NCBI RefSeq assembly: GCF_003112515.1
Contig: NZ_BEVZ01000007.1
Coordinates: 62,001-126,000, forward strand
Length of the DNA stretch: 64,000 nt
Source of the DNA: Streptomyces fragilis
GTDB lineage: Bacteria > Actinomycetota > Actinomycetes > Streptomycetales > Streptomycetaceae
Direction of reading: 5' to 3'
Part shown: in pieces, positions 24,920 to 33,173 of the stretch
How the letters are laid out: every line of letters begins with the position of its first letter
How positions within the stretch are numbered: the stretch's first letter is position 1
Notes under the pieces: generated by a model
Told to the model about the DNA's origin: nothing
Database searches by the model: none
Seen by the model: only the letters and a program-made list of their open reading frames with translations
Translations under genes and position numbers: made by a program

Positions 24920-25330
24920 TCAGACGGCGAGCCTGGCGAGGGTCCACAGGACCATCAGGTCCAGGACCATCACGGCGATGCACCAGACCGGGTAGTAGGG
25001 GATGAACATGAACTGGGTGACCAGGCTGACCGCGGCGAGCGCCAGGCCGGCCGGGCGGCCCCAGGGGACGCCGCGCAGGAGCGCGATCCCTCCGATCAGC
25101 AGCGCGACGCCGATGACGAGGTGGATCCAGCCCCAGGCCGTGAGGTCGAACCGGTACTCGTAGTGCAGCGGCGTGCCGAAGAGGCGGTCGCGGGCGATGC
25201 CCGTGATGCCCTGGAGGACGCTGAGCGCACCGCTGAGGACCAGGCCGATGCCGGCGAACTGGTTGGGGGTCTCCGGACGGTCGTCGGCCCGCGTCCTGTC
25301 GTGTCGCACCTCACCGGGGATGCCCGCCAT
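24920..25330 (-). CDS. DUF7144-like membrane protein
   Basis: 136 residues with four hydrophobic segments: AGIGLVLSGALSVLQGIT, WIHLVIGVALLIGGIALL, AGLALAAVSLVTQFMFI and WCIAVMVLDLMVLWTL. This is the four-helix pattern common to an actinobacterial family of unknown function. An upstream GTG three codons earlier is possible; the ATG follows GAAAGGTGACAGCC and was preferred. Confidence 0.85.
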   Translation of the reverse strand: MAGIPGEVRHDRTRADDRPETPNQFAGIGLVLSGALSVLQGITGIARDRLFGTPLHYEYRFDLTAWGWIHLVIGVALLIGGIALLRGVPWGRPAGLALAAVSLVTQFMFIPYYPVWCIAVMVLDLMVLWTLARLAV

Positions 25331-25481
25331 GGCTGTCACCTTTCGTCCTGGTGCTTGAACCGGCGGCGGCGTTTTCCGCCACCTTCACAGCCTGGGTCGG
25401 GCGTGGGCCGGGGGCGAGCGCACCGGACCCGTCCGGGTGACGGTCCGTCGGCCGCCCGGGGCGTCCCGCGCGGAGCGCGGC

Positions 25482-26033
25482 TCAGTTCCACCCGGCCTCC
25501 GTGACCGCCTCGGCGGCCCGCCGGGTGATCTCCTCGGGCGGCGGCGAGGCGTCCAGGGTGGCGCCCCGCTCGTCGGGCTGGAGCGGCTCGAGGACGGCGA
25601 GCTGGGAGTCGAGCAGGGTCTCCGGCATGAAGTGCCCGGTGCGGCCGTGGAGCCGGGCCTCGAGGAGCGCGCGCTCGGCGGTGAGGTGGAGGAAGAACGC
25701 GGACGGGCAGGAGGAGCGCAGCGCGTCGCGGTAGCGCCGGCGCAGGGCGGAGCAGGACACCACTCCCCCGCTGCCGTCGGCGTCGTGGTCGTCGAGCCAG
25801 CGCCCCACGGTCTCCAGCCAGGAGCGGCGGTCGTGGTCGTCGAGGGGGACGCCGGAGGACATCTTGCGGATGTTGGCGGGCGGGTGGAAGTCGTCCGCCT
25901 CGGCGAAGGGCAGGCCGAGCCGCTCCGCGAGGAGCCGGGCGACCGTGGACTTGCCCACGCCGGACACCCCGATGACCACCACGCACGGGCGCCGGTCGCC
26001 GGGGCGGGGGCGGGCTCCGCCGGGAAGGGTCAC
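25482..26033 (-). CDS. Gluconokinase
   Basis: 183 residues. It carries the P-loop VVVIGVSGVGKSTVARLLAE, then GLPFAEADDFHPPANIRKMS, which is the gluconate-recognition region of GntK enzymes (canonical FxDGDxLHPxxNIxKM). Further, SALRRRYRDALR and ARLHGRTGHFMPETLLDSQL are the substrate and lid elements. It phosphorylates D-gluconate to 6-phosphogluconate. It overlaps the Zwf-like gene's end by four bases (ATGA), so both are translated together. Confidence 0.93.
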   Translation of the reverse strand: MTLPGGARPRPGDRRPCVVVIGVSGVGKSTVARLLAERLGLPFAEADDFHPPANIRKMSSGVPLDDHDRRSWLETVGRWLDDHDADGSGGVVSCSALRRRYRDALRSSCPSAFFLHLTAERALLEARLHGRTGHFMPETLLDSQLAVLEPLQPDERGATLDASPPPEEITRRAAEAVTEAGWN

Positions 26034-27448
26034 TGCGGGAGCACCGCGTCCTGGTGGAGGAGATCCTCCCGTCGCTCGGGAGTGTGGCGGCGCGGCGGCC
26101 CGTCGGAGCCGGCCGGGTACTCCTCCAGCGGCACCAGGCCCCGCTCCCAGGCCGACAGCACCGGTTCGACGACCCGCCAGGACTCCTCGGCCTCGTCGCC
26201 GCGGATGGAGAGGGCGGGGTCGCCGCGCAGCACGTCCAGCAGCAGCCGGCCGTAGGCGGGCAGGGCGGGCGGGTCCATCCGGGCGCTGAGCGAGACCTGC
26301 GTGAGCTTCTTCACCTGGGAGCCGACGACGTTGAGGTCCAGGCTCAGGCTCTCCGGGTCGAGACCGAAGCGCAGGACGTTGGGCCGGACGTCCTCGTCCT
26401 GCGCGAACGGCAGGTGGGGGACGGGCCGGAAGCGTACCGCGACCTCCATGCGGTCACGGCCGAGGCCCTTGCCGGTGCGCAGCCGGAATCTGGTGCCCGC
26501 CCAGCGCCAGCTGTCGAGCTCCAGCTCGACCTCGGCGAAGGTCTCCGTCCGTCGTCCCGCGTCCACCCCGTCCTCGTCGGTGTAGGCGGGCACGTCGTGG
26601 TCGCCGGCGCGCCCGGCGGCGTAGCGGGCCCGGCGGGTGCGGTGGACGACGTCGGCGTCGGTCAGGCGGCGCACCGAGCGCAGCACGTCCACCTTCCGGT
26701 CGCGCAGGTCCCGCTCGCCGAGGGTCAGCGGTGGCTCCATGGCGACCAGGCAGAGGATCTGCAGCAGGTGGTTCTGGATCATGTCCTTGAGCGCGCCGAC
26801 GTGGTCGTAGTAGCCGGCCCTGCCCTCCAGGGCGAGGGTCTCGTCCCAGACGATGTCCACCTCGGCGATGTGGGTGCTGTTCCAGATCGGTTCCATGACC
26901 CGGTTGGCGAGCCTGCTGCCGAGCAGGTTCTGCACGGTGGTCATGGCCAGGAAGTGGTCCACGCGGAACACCGCCTGCTCGGGCAGCACGTCGGCGAGGA
27001 GCCGGTTGAGCTCCTCGGCGTCCCGCAGGCTCTCGCCGAACGGCTTCTCCGTCACGATGCGGCTGCCGTGGGGCAGTTCCGCCTCGTGCAGGGCGGTCAC
27101 CGTCGCGGCGAAGAGCGCGGGGGGCAGCGCCAGGTAGACGGCGACGGGATCGTCGCCGGCGACGACGGCGGCCACCTCGGCGGGGTCGGTGACGTCGACC
27201 TTGCGGTAGCCGCAGGCGGCCGTGACGGCGCGCACGGCGTCGTGGGGCAGGTCGGCGCCGTGGCGTTCGAGCTGGGCGGCGGCCCACCGGCGGTACCGTT
27301 CGCCGTCCCAGTCCTCCCTGCTGCCGGCGGTCAGGGTGAACCGGTCGTCGATGTGCCCGGCGGCGTGGAGGGCGGCCAGGGCCGGCAGGAGGTAGCGACC
27401 GGTCAGGTCGCCGGTGCCGCCGAGGACGACGAGTCGCCGGATGTTCAT
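26030..27448 (-). CDS. Glucose-6-phosphate dehydrogenase-like (Zwf paralogue)
   Basis: 472 residues, slightly shorter than typical Zwf. It has the NAD(P)-binding GGTGDLTGRYLLPALAAL, the EKPFG motif, GYYDHVGALKDMIQNHLLQI, and the C-terminal domain. In the active-site block, normally R-I-D-H-Y-L-G-K-E, this protein reads RVDHFLAMTTVQN: the catalytic His remains but the Tyr and Lys that bind the sugar phosphate are Phe and Met. It may therefore use another, perhaps non-phosphorylated, sugar. The gene is co-translated with gluconokinase and faces the lactonase gene divergently. Confidence 0.88.
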   Translation of the reverse strand: MNIRRLVVLGGTGDLTGRYLLPALAALHAAGHIDDRFTLTAGSREDWDGERYRRWAAAQLERHGADLPHDAVRAVTAACGYRKVDVTDPAEVAAVVAGDDPVAVYLALPPALFAATVTALHEAELPHGSRIVTEKPFGESLRDAEELNRLLADVLPEQAVFRVDHFLAMTTVQNLLGSRLANRVMEPIWNSTHIAEVDIVWDETLALEGRAGYYDHVGALKDMIQNHLLQILCLVAMEPPLTLGERDLRDRKVDVLRSVRRLTDADVVHRTRRARYAAGRAGDHDVPAYTDEDGVDAGRRTETFAEVELELDSWRWAGTRFRLRTGKGLGRDRMEVAVRFRPVPHLPFAQDEDVRPNVLRFGLDPESLSLDLNVVGSQVKKLTQVSLSARMDPPALPAYGRLLLDVLRGDPALSIRGDEAEESWRVVEPVLSAWERGLVPLEEYPAGSDGPPRRHTPERREDLLHQDAVLPQ

Positions 27449-27540
27449 CGCCTGCCGCCCGTCCCGCGTGCCGTGCGCCGTCCGGGGCCGGCGCCGGCGC
27501 GGACCCCGGTGCGGCTGAACGTCAGGGGGAAGTTGCCCAT
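27445..27540 (-). CDS. Possible short leader ORF before the Zwf-like gene
   Basis: 31 residues (MGNFPLTFSRTGVRAGAG onward) ending in a TGA that overlaps the Zwf-like start (ATGA). The overlap suggests translational coupling if it is made. It is Arg-rich and resembles no family. It could equally be chance in GC-rich DNA. Confidence 0.25.
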   Translation of the reverse strand: MGNFPLTFSRTGVRAGAGPGRRTARGTGGRR

Positions 27541-27725
27541 GATTGCTCCGGTCGTCCGGTCGGCCGCGCGGGCGACCCTCCCGTCCCCGCCCGGGCTTCT
27601 CCTCCTCACCCTCACCGAGGCCGCGGCGGACCGCAATCGGGCTCCGCGGTGATTGATGCGTTCAGGGCATCTCGCGGGGTGGATCCTTCGCGCGGTGCGC
27701 GGGGGCGGCTCCTAGTCTGATCATC

Positions 27726-28775
27726 ATGACGAGCACAGGCGCGCAGAGAGCTTTCATCGGTTCGTTCACGACGAGCGGCGGGCGGGGCATCGTCCAGGCC
27801 ACCGTGGATCCCGGCACCGGGGCGCTGACCCCGACGGACGCCGTCGCCACCGTGCCCAACCCGTCGTACCTGGCCCTCGGGCGGGGGGCGGGCGGACCGG
27901 TCCTGTACTGCGTGTCGGAGACGGCCGAGGGGGCGGTGGCCGCCTACGACGTCTCCGGGGCCGCGCCGGAGCCGATCGGCCGCCCGGTGCCGGTGCGGGG
28001 AGCCGATCCGACGCATCTGGCCGTGGCCGGCCGTCACCTGGTGACGGCCAACTACAGCTCCGGCAGCGTGACGGCGCTCCCGCTGGCCGCGGACGGCGCC
28101 CCGGGCGCCCCGAGCGGGCAGCTGGGCAACGAGGGGTCAGGCCCGGACGCCGACCGTCAGGAGGGTCCGCACGCCCACCAGGTGGTGGTGCCCGACGCGT
28201 CGGGCCGCTGGGTGCTGAGCGTCGACCTGGGCACCGACGAGGTGCGGGTCTGCGAGCTGGACGCCGCCTCCGGGGAGCTGCGCCTGCACGCGGCGCTGCG
28301 GCTGCCGCCCGGCACGGGCCCGCGCCACCTGGCCGTCCACCCCCGCGGCACGCACGTGTACGTGCTCGGCGAGCTGCGTCCGGTGGTCACCGTGTGCCGG
28401 TGGGACGGTGCGGGCGGGGAGCTGCGGGCGGTCGGCGAGTACCCGCTGTTCCCGGACGGCACGGACGCGCACGTCCAGCCGTCCGCGCCGGTCGTCTCCC
28501 TCGACGGGCGGCGGCTGTGGGCGGCGGTCCGCGGCACGGACACCATCGTGGTCCTGGCGGTCTCGGAGGACGGGGAGGGCCTGGAGGTCCTCACGTCGGT
28601 CCCGTGCGGCGGGAGTTGGCCGCGCGACCTGGTGCTGCACCCCTCGGGCGGCCGGCTGTACGCGGCCAACGAGCGGTCGGGGGACGTGACCTGGTTCGAC
28701 CTCGACGAGGACGGCGTCCCGCGGCGGGCCGGGTCGCTCGACCTGCCCGCGCCCTCCAGCGTCCTGTTCGTCTGA
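27726..28775 (+). CDS. Lactonase, 7-bladed beta-propeller (Pgl/YbhE type)
   Basis: 349 residues. The repeated blades show as AFIGSFTTSGGRGIVQA, VPNPSYLALG, VLYCVSETAEGAV, THLAVAGRHLVTANY, the conserved GPHAHQVVVP and TGPRHLAVHPRGTHVYVLGE. These fit the cyclo-isomerase/lactonase family that hydrolyses 6-phosphogluconolactone or gluconolactone. It lies divergent from the Zwf-like/gluconokinase pair. The ATG is seven bases after TAGTCT, has no Shine-Dalgarno, and the transcript may be leaderless. Confidence 0.9.
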   Translation: MTSTGAQRAFIGSFTTSGGRGIVQATVDPGTGALTPTDAVATVPNPSYLALGRGAGGPVLYCVSETAEGAVAAYDVSGAAPEPIGRPVPVRGADPTHLAVAGRHLVTANYSSGSVTALPLAADGAPGAPSGQLGNEGSGPDADRQEGPHAHQVVVPDASGRWVLSVDLGTDEVRVCELDAASGELRLHAALRLPPGTGPRHLAVHPRGTHVYVLGELRPVVTVCRWDGAGGELRAVGEYPLFPDGTDAHVQPSAPVVSLDGRRLWAAVRGTDTIVVLAVSEDGEGLEVLTSVPCGGSWPRDLVLHPSGGRLYAANERSGDVTWFDLDEDGVPRRAGSLDLPAPSSVLFV

Positions 28776-28893
28776 GGCCGCGCCCCCGGCACACGCCCGG
28801 ACGGCGCGGAAGCCTGGCGGCTTGTCCCGGCGGCGTGGCCCGACTGCGCGGCCCGGCGGCGCGGCCCGACTGCTCGGCCGATCTGTATTACGG

Positions 28894-28917
28894 TCCCGAA
28901 TGTACTGTTTGTCGGGA
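28894..28917 (+). promoter_or_regulatory. Inverted repeat upstream of universal stress gene
   Basis: TCCCGA and TCGGGA arms, 12 bases apart, lie 45 bases before the stress protein start, with AT-rich sequence (TGTACTGTTTG) between and TGTATTACG just before. It may be a promoter/operator; no regulator is assigned. Confidence 0.35.
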
Positions 28918-28962
28918 CATGGCGCGCCCCCGGCGGCGCCCGGCGCCGAAGGAGGAGGCAGG

Positions 28963-29451
28963 ATGGCCGACCAGCGGGAGCAGGGGGAGCCGGGCCGCGT
29001 GGTGGTCGGGGTGGACGGGTCGGCCCCGTCCAGGGCCGCGTTGCGGTGGGCGGTCCGGTACGCGGAACGCACCGGGGGGACGGTGGAGGCGCTGAACGCC
29101 TGGGACTTCCCCCACTTCCACGGCAGCCTGGGGTGGCTGCCCCCGCCGAGCAGCGACGAGGCGGCCCTGCGGACGCGCGCGCTGGAGGAGCTGGAGGAGG
29201 CGGTGCTGGAGACCGCGGGCCCCCGGCCACAGGCGCCCGTCCACAGCGAGGTGCGGTACGGCACGGCCGCCGGCGTGCTGATCGACGCGTCCCGGGGCGC
29301 CGAACTGCTGGTGGTCGGGGCGCGCGGACTCGGGGGTTTCTCCGGGCTGCTGCTGGGGTCGGTGTCCCAGCACTGCGTGCAGCACGCCGCCTGCCCGGTG
29401 GTGGTGATCCGCCACACCGAGGGCGACGACACCGGTGATGACGCAGCGTGA
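28963..29451 (+). CDS. Universal stress protein (UspA)
   Basis: 162 residues, one UspA domain. It begins with VVVGVDGSAPSRAALRWAVRYA, and ends in LLVVGARGLGGFSGLLLGSV then ACPVVVIR, the ATP-binding G-2X-G-9X-G(S/T) signature. It binds ATP and acts in stress or dormancy regulation. GGAGGAGG precedes the ATG; a longer upstream frame is non-coding. Confidence 0.92.
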   Translation: MADQREQGEPGRVVVGVDGSAPSRAALRWAVRYAERTGGTVEALNAWDFPHFHGSLGWLPPPSSDEAALRTRALEELEEAVLETAGPRPQAPVHSEVRYGTAAGVLIDASRGAELLVVGARGLGGFSGLLLGSVSQHCVQHAACPVVVIRHTEGDDTGDDAA

Positions 29452-29458
29452 CGCGGTT

Positions 29459-29473
29459 TCACACTCCGTGTGA
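29459..29473. other. Short inverted repeat after the stress gene
   Basis: TCACAC and GTGTGA arms around TCC, eight bases after the stop. Too short for a terminator, but it could be a regulatory site of the next gene or part of an end structure. Confidence 0.35.
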
Positions 29474-29591
29474 GCCGGGGGTGCGCATATGCCAGACGCA
29501 CACTCTCCCACGCTTCCCCGCCGGCGCTGTTGACTGCTGGTACGACAATCGGCCGGCCGAGGCCGGAGGTCGGTGAGGGAAGGAGCGAACG

Positions 29592-29849
29592 GTGAACGCC
29601 ACCCCCGAACAGCCGGTGGTGCCCAAGGAGGTCGCCGAGCTGCGCCGCCGCTGCGACGTGGCGCAGGCACGCGTCGACGGCGGACTGGCCCTGCTCGGCC
29701 ACCGCGCCGAGGAGACGGCGAAGGAGCTGGACGCCCTCGCCGAGCGGGTAACCGCGCTGGAACGCAACCGCTGGCCCCTGCGGGCGGTGGCCACGCTCGC
29801 CTCCCTGGGAGCGCTGGCCGTGACCGTCTGGCAGGCCGTGGGCAACTGA
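29592..29849 (+). CDS. Small membrane-anchored coiled-coil protein
   Basis: 85 residues from a GTG behind GAAGGAGCG. Residues 10-58 are a charged helix rich in Glu, Arg and Leu (EVAELRRRCDVAQARVDGG and EELDALAERVTALERN-like), suggesting a coiled coil. It ends in a membrane segment PLRAVATLASLGALAVTVWQ. Function unknown. Confidence 0.75.
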   Translation: MNATPEQPVVPKEVAELRRRCDVAQARVDGGLALLGHRAEETAKELDALAERVTALERNRWPLRAVATLASLGALAVTVWQAVGN

Positions 29850-29960
29850 TCCGCGGTGGCCGGCCGCGCCACCGGCCGGCCCCCCGGTGGGCGGCCGCGG
29901 ACCGTGACCACCACTCGCACGCTCGCACGTCGCAGCACGCCCTCCGGGCCGCACGCACGC

Positions 29961-30848
29961 ATGATGGTGCGGGTGATCAGCGTCCTCTTCGCCGTGCTCA
30001 CCGCGTTCAGCAACGGCACGGCAACGGTGCTGCAGCGCCAGGCCGCCCGCCGGATCCCCGACGACCAGACGATGCGGCTGTCCCTCTTCGGGCGGCTGCT
30101 GCGGCAGAAGGTGTGGCTGGCGGGCATCGCCATGGTGATCGTGGCCGCCGTCTGCCAGGCGGTGGCCCTGGCCACCGGACCGATCGCCCTGGTCCAGCCG
30201 ATCTTCGTGATCGAGCTGCCGGCGACCCTGCTGATCGCGGGCCTGATCACCCGTACCCGGGTACGGGGCCGCCTGTGGGCCGGCGTGGCCGCGGTGACGG
30301 GCGGGCTGGCGCTCGCCCTCGCCTCCGCCGACCCGGTCGGCGGGCACGGAGGCGTCGACGGGGAGACCTGGGTCCTCGCGCTGCTGGCGACCGCCGCCTT
30401 CGAGACCGCGCTGATCGTCGCCGCGCGGAGCACGCGCGGCGACGCCCGCGGCGCGCTGCTGGGTCTGGCGGCGGCCTGCGCGTACTCGCTGACCGCGGCG
30501 CTGATGAAGGACGCGATGGCACGGCTGGACGCCGGCGGCGTGGGGGCGCTGCTGACGGCGTGGCAGCTCTACGCCACCGCCGCCGTGGGGGTGGGCGCGC
30601 TGTTCCTGCTGCAGAACGCCCTCCAGGCCGGCTCGCTGGTCGCAGTCCAGCCGATGCTCACCCTCGGCGACGCGCTGATCAGCGTCTGCTTCGGGGTGAC
30701 GCTGTTCGGCGAGCACGTGCGCACCGGCTGGTGGCTGCTGCCGCAGCTGGCCGGGCTGGCCCTGATCGCCCTCGGCTGCGTCGTCCTGGCCCGCTCCCCC
30801 CTGGCCGCGGGAGGAGGCGCGGAGGGCGCCCCCTCCCCCGCCCCGTAG
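29961..30848 (+). CDS. DMT/EamA-like transporter
   Basis: 295 residues with about ten membrane segments, such as VLFAVLTAFSNGTATVLQR, KVWLAGIAMVIVAAVCQAVA, LATGPIALVQPIFVIELPAT and LAGLALIALGCVVLARS. This is the pattern of drug/metabolite superfamily members, in which two five-helix halves repeat. The substrate is unknown. The start is an ATG pair; the upstream frame is not coding. Confidence 0.85.
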   Translation: MMVRVISVLFAVLTAFSNGTATVLQRQAARRIPDDQTMRLSLFGRLLRQKVWLAGIAMVIVAAVCQAVALATGPIALVQPIFVIELPATLLIAGLITRTRVRGRLWAGVAAVTGGLALALASADPVGGHGGVDGETWVLALLATAAFETALIVAARSTRGDARGALLGLAAACAYSLTAALMKDAMARLDAGGVGALLTAWQLYATAAVGVGALFLLQNALQAGSLVAVQPMLTLGDALISVCFGVTLFGEHVRTGWWLLPQLAGLALIALGCVVLARSPLAAGGGAEGAPSPAP

Positions 30849-30874
30849 ACGGGAGCGGCGCGCCGGCGGGTGGG

Positions 30875-31420
30875 TCAGGCCGCCGGGTCGTGGCCGAGCC
30901 GCAGGTGGTGCAGGAGCAGCAGCGCGGCCGCCATGCCGGAGGCGGGAACCTCGCCCCGGGCGACCAGGTCGGGAACGAGCTTCAGCGGCACCCACTCCCG
31001 CCGCTGGGACTCGAAGTCGTCCACCGGAGGACCGGCGAACTCCCCGCCCTCGGCCCAGTACACGTGATGCCGGGCGTCGGTGAGCCCGTTGCTCGGCTCG
31101 ACGCTCATCAGGTGCCGCAGCGGCCCCGGCCGCCAGCCGGTCTCCTCCTCCAGCTCACGCGCCGCCGCCGCCACGAGGTCCTCCCCGTCCTCCACCACCC
31201 CCGCGGCCAGCTCCCACCCCCAGCTGTCGGTGATGAACCGGTGCCGCCACAACAGCAGCGCCTCGTCGGCCTCGTTGACGATCGTGGCCACGGCGACGGG
31301 CCGCATGCGGATCAGGTAGTGGTCCAGGTGCCGCCCGTCGGGCAGCCGGACGTCGGCCAGGTTGACGTCGAACCACCGGTTTCCGTACACGTGTTGCTCA
31401 CTCAGTTTCGCCCACTGCAT
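30875..31420 (-). CDS. NUDIX hydrolase
   Basis: 181 residues. The Nudix box is complete: GVVEDGEDLVAAAARELEEE then TGW, i.e. G-x5-E-x7-R-E-x-x-E-E-x-G. Around it, ATIVNEADEALLLWRHRF and HLMSVEPSNGLTDARHHVYW resemble ADP-ribose pyrophosphatase-like members, which cleave nucleoside diphosphates linked to a group X. The substrate is not certain. AGGTGGCAG precedes the ATG. Confidence 0.92.
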   Translation of the reverse strand: MQWAKLSEQHVYGNRWFDVNLADVRLPDGRHLDHYLIRMRPVAVATIVNEADEALLLWRHRFITDSWGWELAAGVVEDGEDLVAAAARELEEETGWRPGPLRHLMSVEPSNGLTDARHHVYWAEGGEFAGPPVDDFESQRREWVPLKLVPDLVARGEVPASGMAAALLLLHHLRLGHDPAA

Positions 31421-31537
31421 GTTTCTGCCACCTTTCGACGGTTCTCGACGAGTGAGTGGCAATATCGCAGCAGCGCGGGGGCCGGCAGCAGGGCCCATGA
31501 GGGAGCGGAACGGCTCGCGGTACGGCTCGTGCGGGGC

Positions 31538-32890
31538 CTACCGCAGCGGCACCCGCAGCGCCGCGTCGATGAGTTCGGCCGCCTCGCGGGTGGCCGCGCA
31601 GTCGTTGCGCAGCAGGTGTTCGCGCACCGTGCGCAGCCGGTCCCGGAGCCTCTGCGACTCCACGCCTCGGGCCAGCCGGGCCATCTCCGCGGCGGTGACG
31701 GCCGCCTTGTCCGCGTCCCCGCGGCGCAGTTCGATCTGGCTGAGCATGGCCAGCCGGTGCACCCGGCCGCGGTCGTGCGCCGGAGTGCCTACGGCTGCCT
31801 CGGCGTGCGCTCCGGCGGCGGTCAGGTCGCCGAGGCTCAGCAGCGCCTCCGCCACCTGCACGTTGACCAGGCCCGGCTGGACGTAGCCGGTCTCGTCGGG
31901 TTCGTGGCCGCGGTGGATGCGCTCGGCGGCCTGCTCCGCCCGCCGGATGCGGGCGAGCGCGCCCGCGCCGTCGCCGAGGTGTGCGTACGCCTTGGCCTGC
32001 ATGGCGTAGAGGTCGGAGGCCAGGGCCGGGGTGATGTCCCGCCCGGCCGTGCGTAACGCCGCCTCCGCGAACGCGACGGCCTGGCGGAACTCCCGCATGA
32101 ACAGGGCCTGGTTGACGAGCAGGGCGATGACGTACGCGCCCAGCCCGCGGTCGCCGCTGGCCTTCGCCAGCCGCAGCGCCTGGTGGAAGTACCGCTGGGC
32201 GAGGCCCTGGGCGTCGGAGTCGTAGGCGCAGATCCCGGCCACGGCGACCAACGCGCCTGTGGCGCGGTGCAGTTGGCGCCCCGTGGAGTCGGGGTAACTG
32301 CCCCGCAGCAGCGGAGCCGCCTCGTTGTTGAGGAAGCCGACCACCCGGGCGCGGGTCGCCACCCCGCCGGCCTTGCGGTACATGTGCTCGTAGTGGGTGC
32401 GCGCCGCCCGCAGCGTCTCGATGTCGTCCGGGGACACCCGCAGGCTGCCGCCGCGGGAGACGTCGGCGTCCTCCGGCGGGTTCTCCCACTCCCACACCGG
32501 CATCACGGCCGGCGTCCCGGTCACGGCGGGCGCGCCCAGGACGTGCGGCCGCTGGAGTTCGTCGGAGCGCCACAGCGCGGTGGCGCGGTCCACGAAGCCG
32601 GACAGCGAACCCGCGTGCGGCGAGGCGGGCGCTCCGGGGACGCCGAGGCCGATGTCGTCCAGCGTCACCGGACGGCGCAGGCGGGCGGAGAGCACCTCGC
32701 AGATCAGGTCCGGCACCTGGCCGCGGGGCCGCTGCCCCTTCAGCCACCGGGCCACGGCGGTGTGTTCGTAGCGCAGGGGCAGGCCGCGGGCCTGCCCGGC
32801 GGCGTTCACCCGGGCGGCCAGACCGGCGTGCGAGACGCCCGCCTCGTCGAGGAGCGCGTCCAGCAGGGTGTTGGGCTGTCTCGGGGTCAT
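31538..32890 (-). CDS. NsdA-like helix-turn-helix/TPR regulator
   Basis: 450 residues. Residues 1-70 include an Xre-like helix-turn-helix (NTLLDALLDEAGVSHAGLAAR then AVARWLKGQRP). Residues 100-450 are mostly helical with TPR-like repeats (e.g. LAQRYFHQALRLAKASGDRG, AYAHLGDGAGALARIRRAEQ). The organisation matches NsdA-type proteins that repress differentiation and antibiotic production in Streptomyces. GGAGGG precedes the ATG. It lies next to the pheT terminator in a conserved locus. Confidence 0.82.
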   Translation of the reverse strand: MTPRQPNTLLDALLDEAGVSHAGLAARVNAAGQARGLPLRYEHTAVARWLKGQRPRGQVPDLICEVLSARLRRPVTLDDIGLGVPGAPASPHAGSLSGFVDRATALWRSDELQRPHVLGAPAVTGTPAVMPVWEWENPPEDADVSRGGSLRVSPDDIETLRAARTHYEHMYRKAGGVATRARVVGFLNNEAAPLLRGSYPDSTGRQLHRATGALVAVAGICAYDSDAQGLAQRYFHQALRLAKASGDRGLGAYVIALLVNQALFMREFRQAVAFAEAALRTAGRDITPALASDLYAMQAKAYAHLGDGAGALARIRRAEQAAERIHRGHEPDETGYVQPGLVNVQVAEALLSLGDLTAAGAHAEAAVGTPAHDRGRVHRLAMLSQIELRRGDADKAAVTAAEMARLARGVESQRLRDRLRTVREHLLRNDCAATREAAELIDAALRVPLR

Positions 32891-33103
32891 GTGGGGTGCC
32901 CTCCGGTGCCTCGGTTCCGCCAGGGTAGTGGGTCCCGGTTCACACGGGGTGCGAACGGAACGCCGCATGAGGCCCGGTACGCGTGCTTACGCCACTCCGG
33001 GGCGGCACGGTTCCCTGGTCGCTCGGCGGGCCGCCGTCTCCCCCCTCACGCCACCGACGCCGGCCCGCCGTCCACCCCTTCCCCCGCACGGCTTCCCCCC
33101 GCA

Positions 33104-33148
33104 CGGACGCGGGCCCGCCCTCCGGTGAGGAGGACGGGCCCGCGTCCG
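33104..33148 (-). terminator. Strong hairpin after pheT
   Basis: A 14-base perfect outer stem (CGGACGCGGGCCCG) continues past a C-A mismatch to a 5-base inner stem CCTCC/GGAGG with loop GGTGA. It starts 26 bases after the pheT stop. The length and perfection support a real terminator despite the absence of a T run. Confidence 0.85.
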
Positions 33149-33173
33149 GGTGGAGCCCCGGTGGTCCCGGCGG

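Noticed and set aside
29573..32056. An 827-codon rightward frame
   Set aside because: It reads through the shadow of the DMT and NUDIX genes and the NsdA-like regulator, with Arg/Pro-rich composition typical of antisense in GC-rich DNA.
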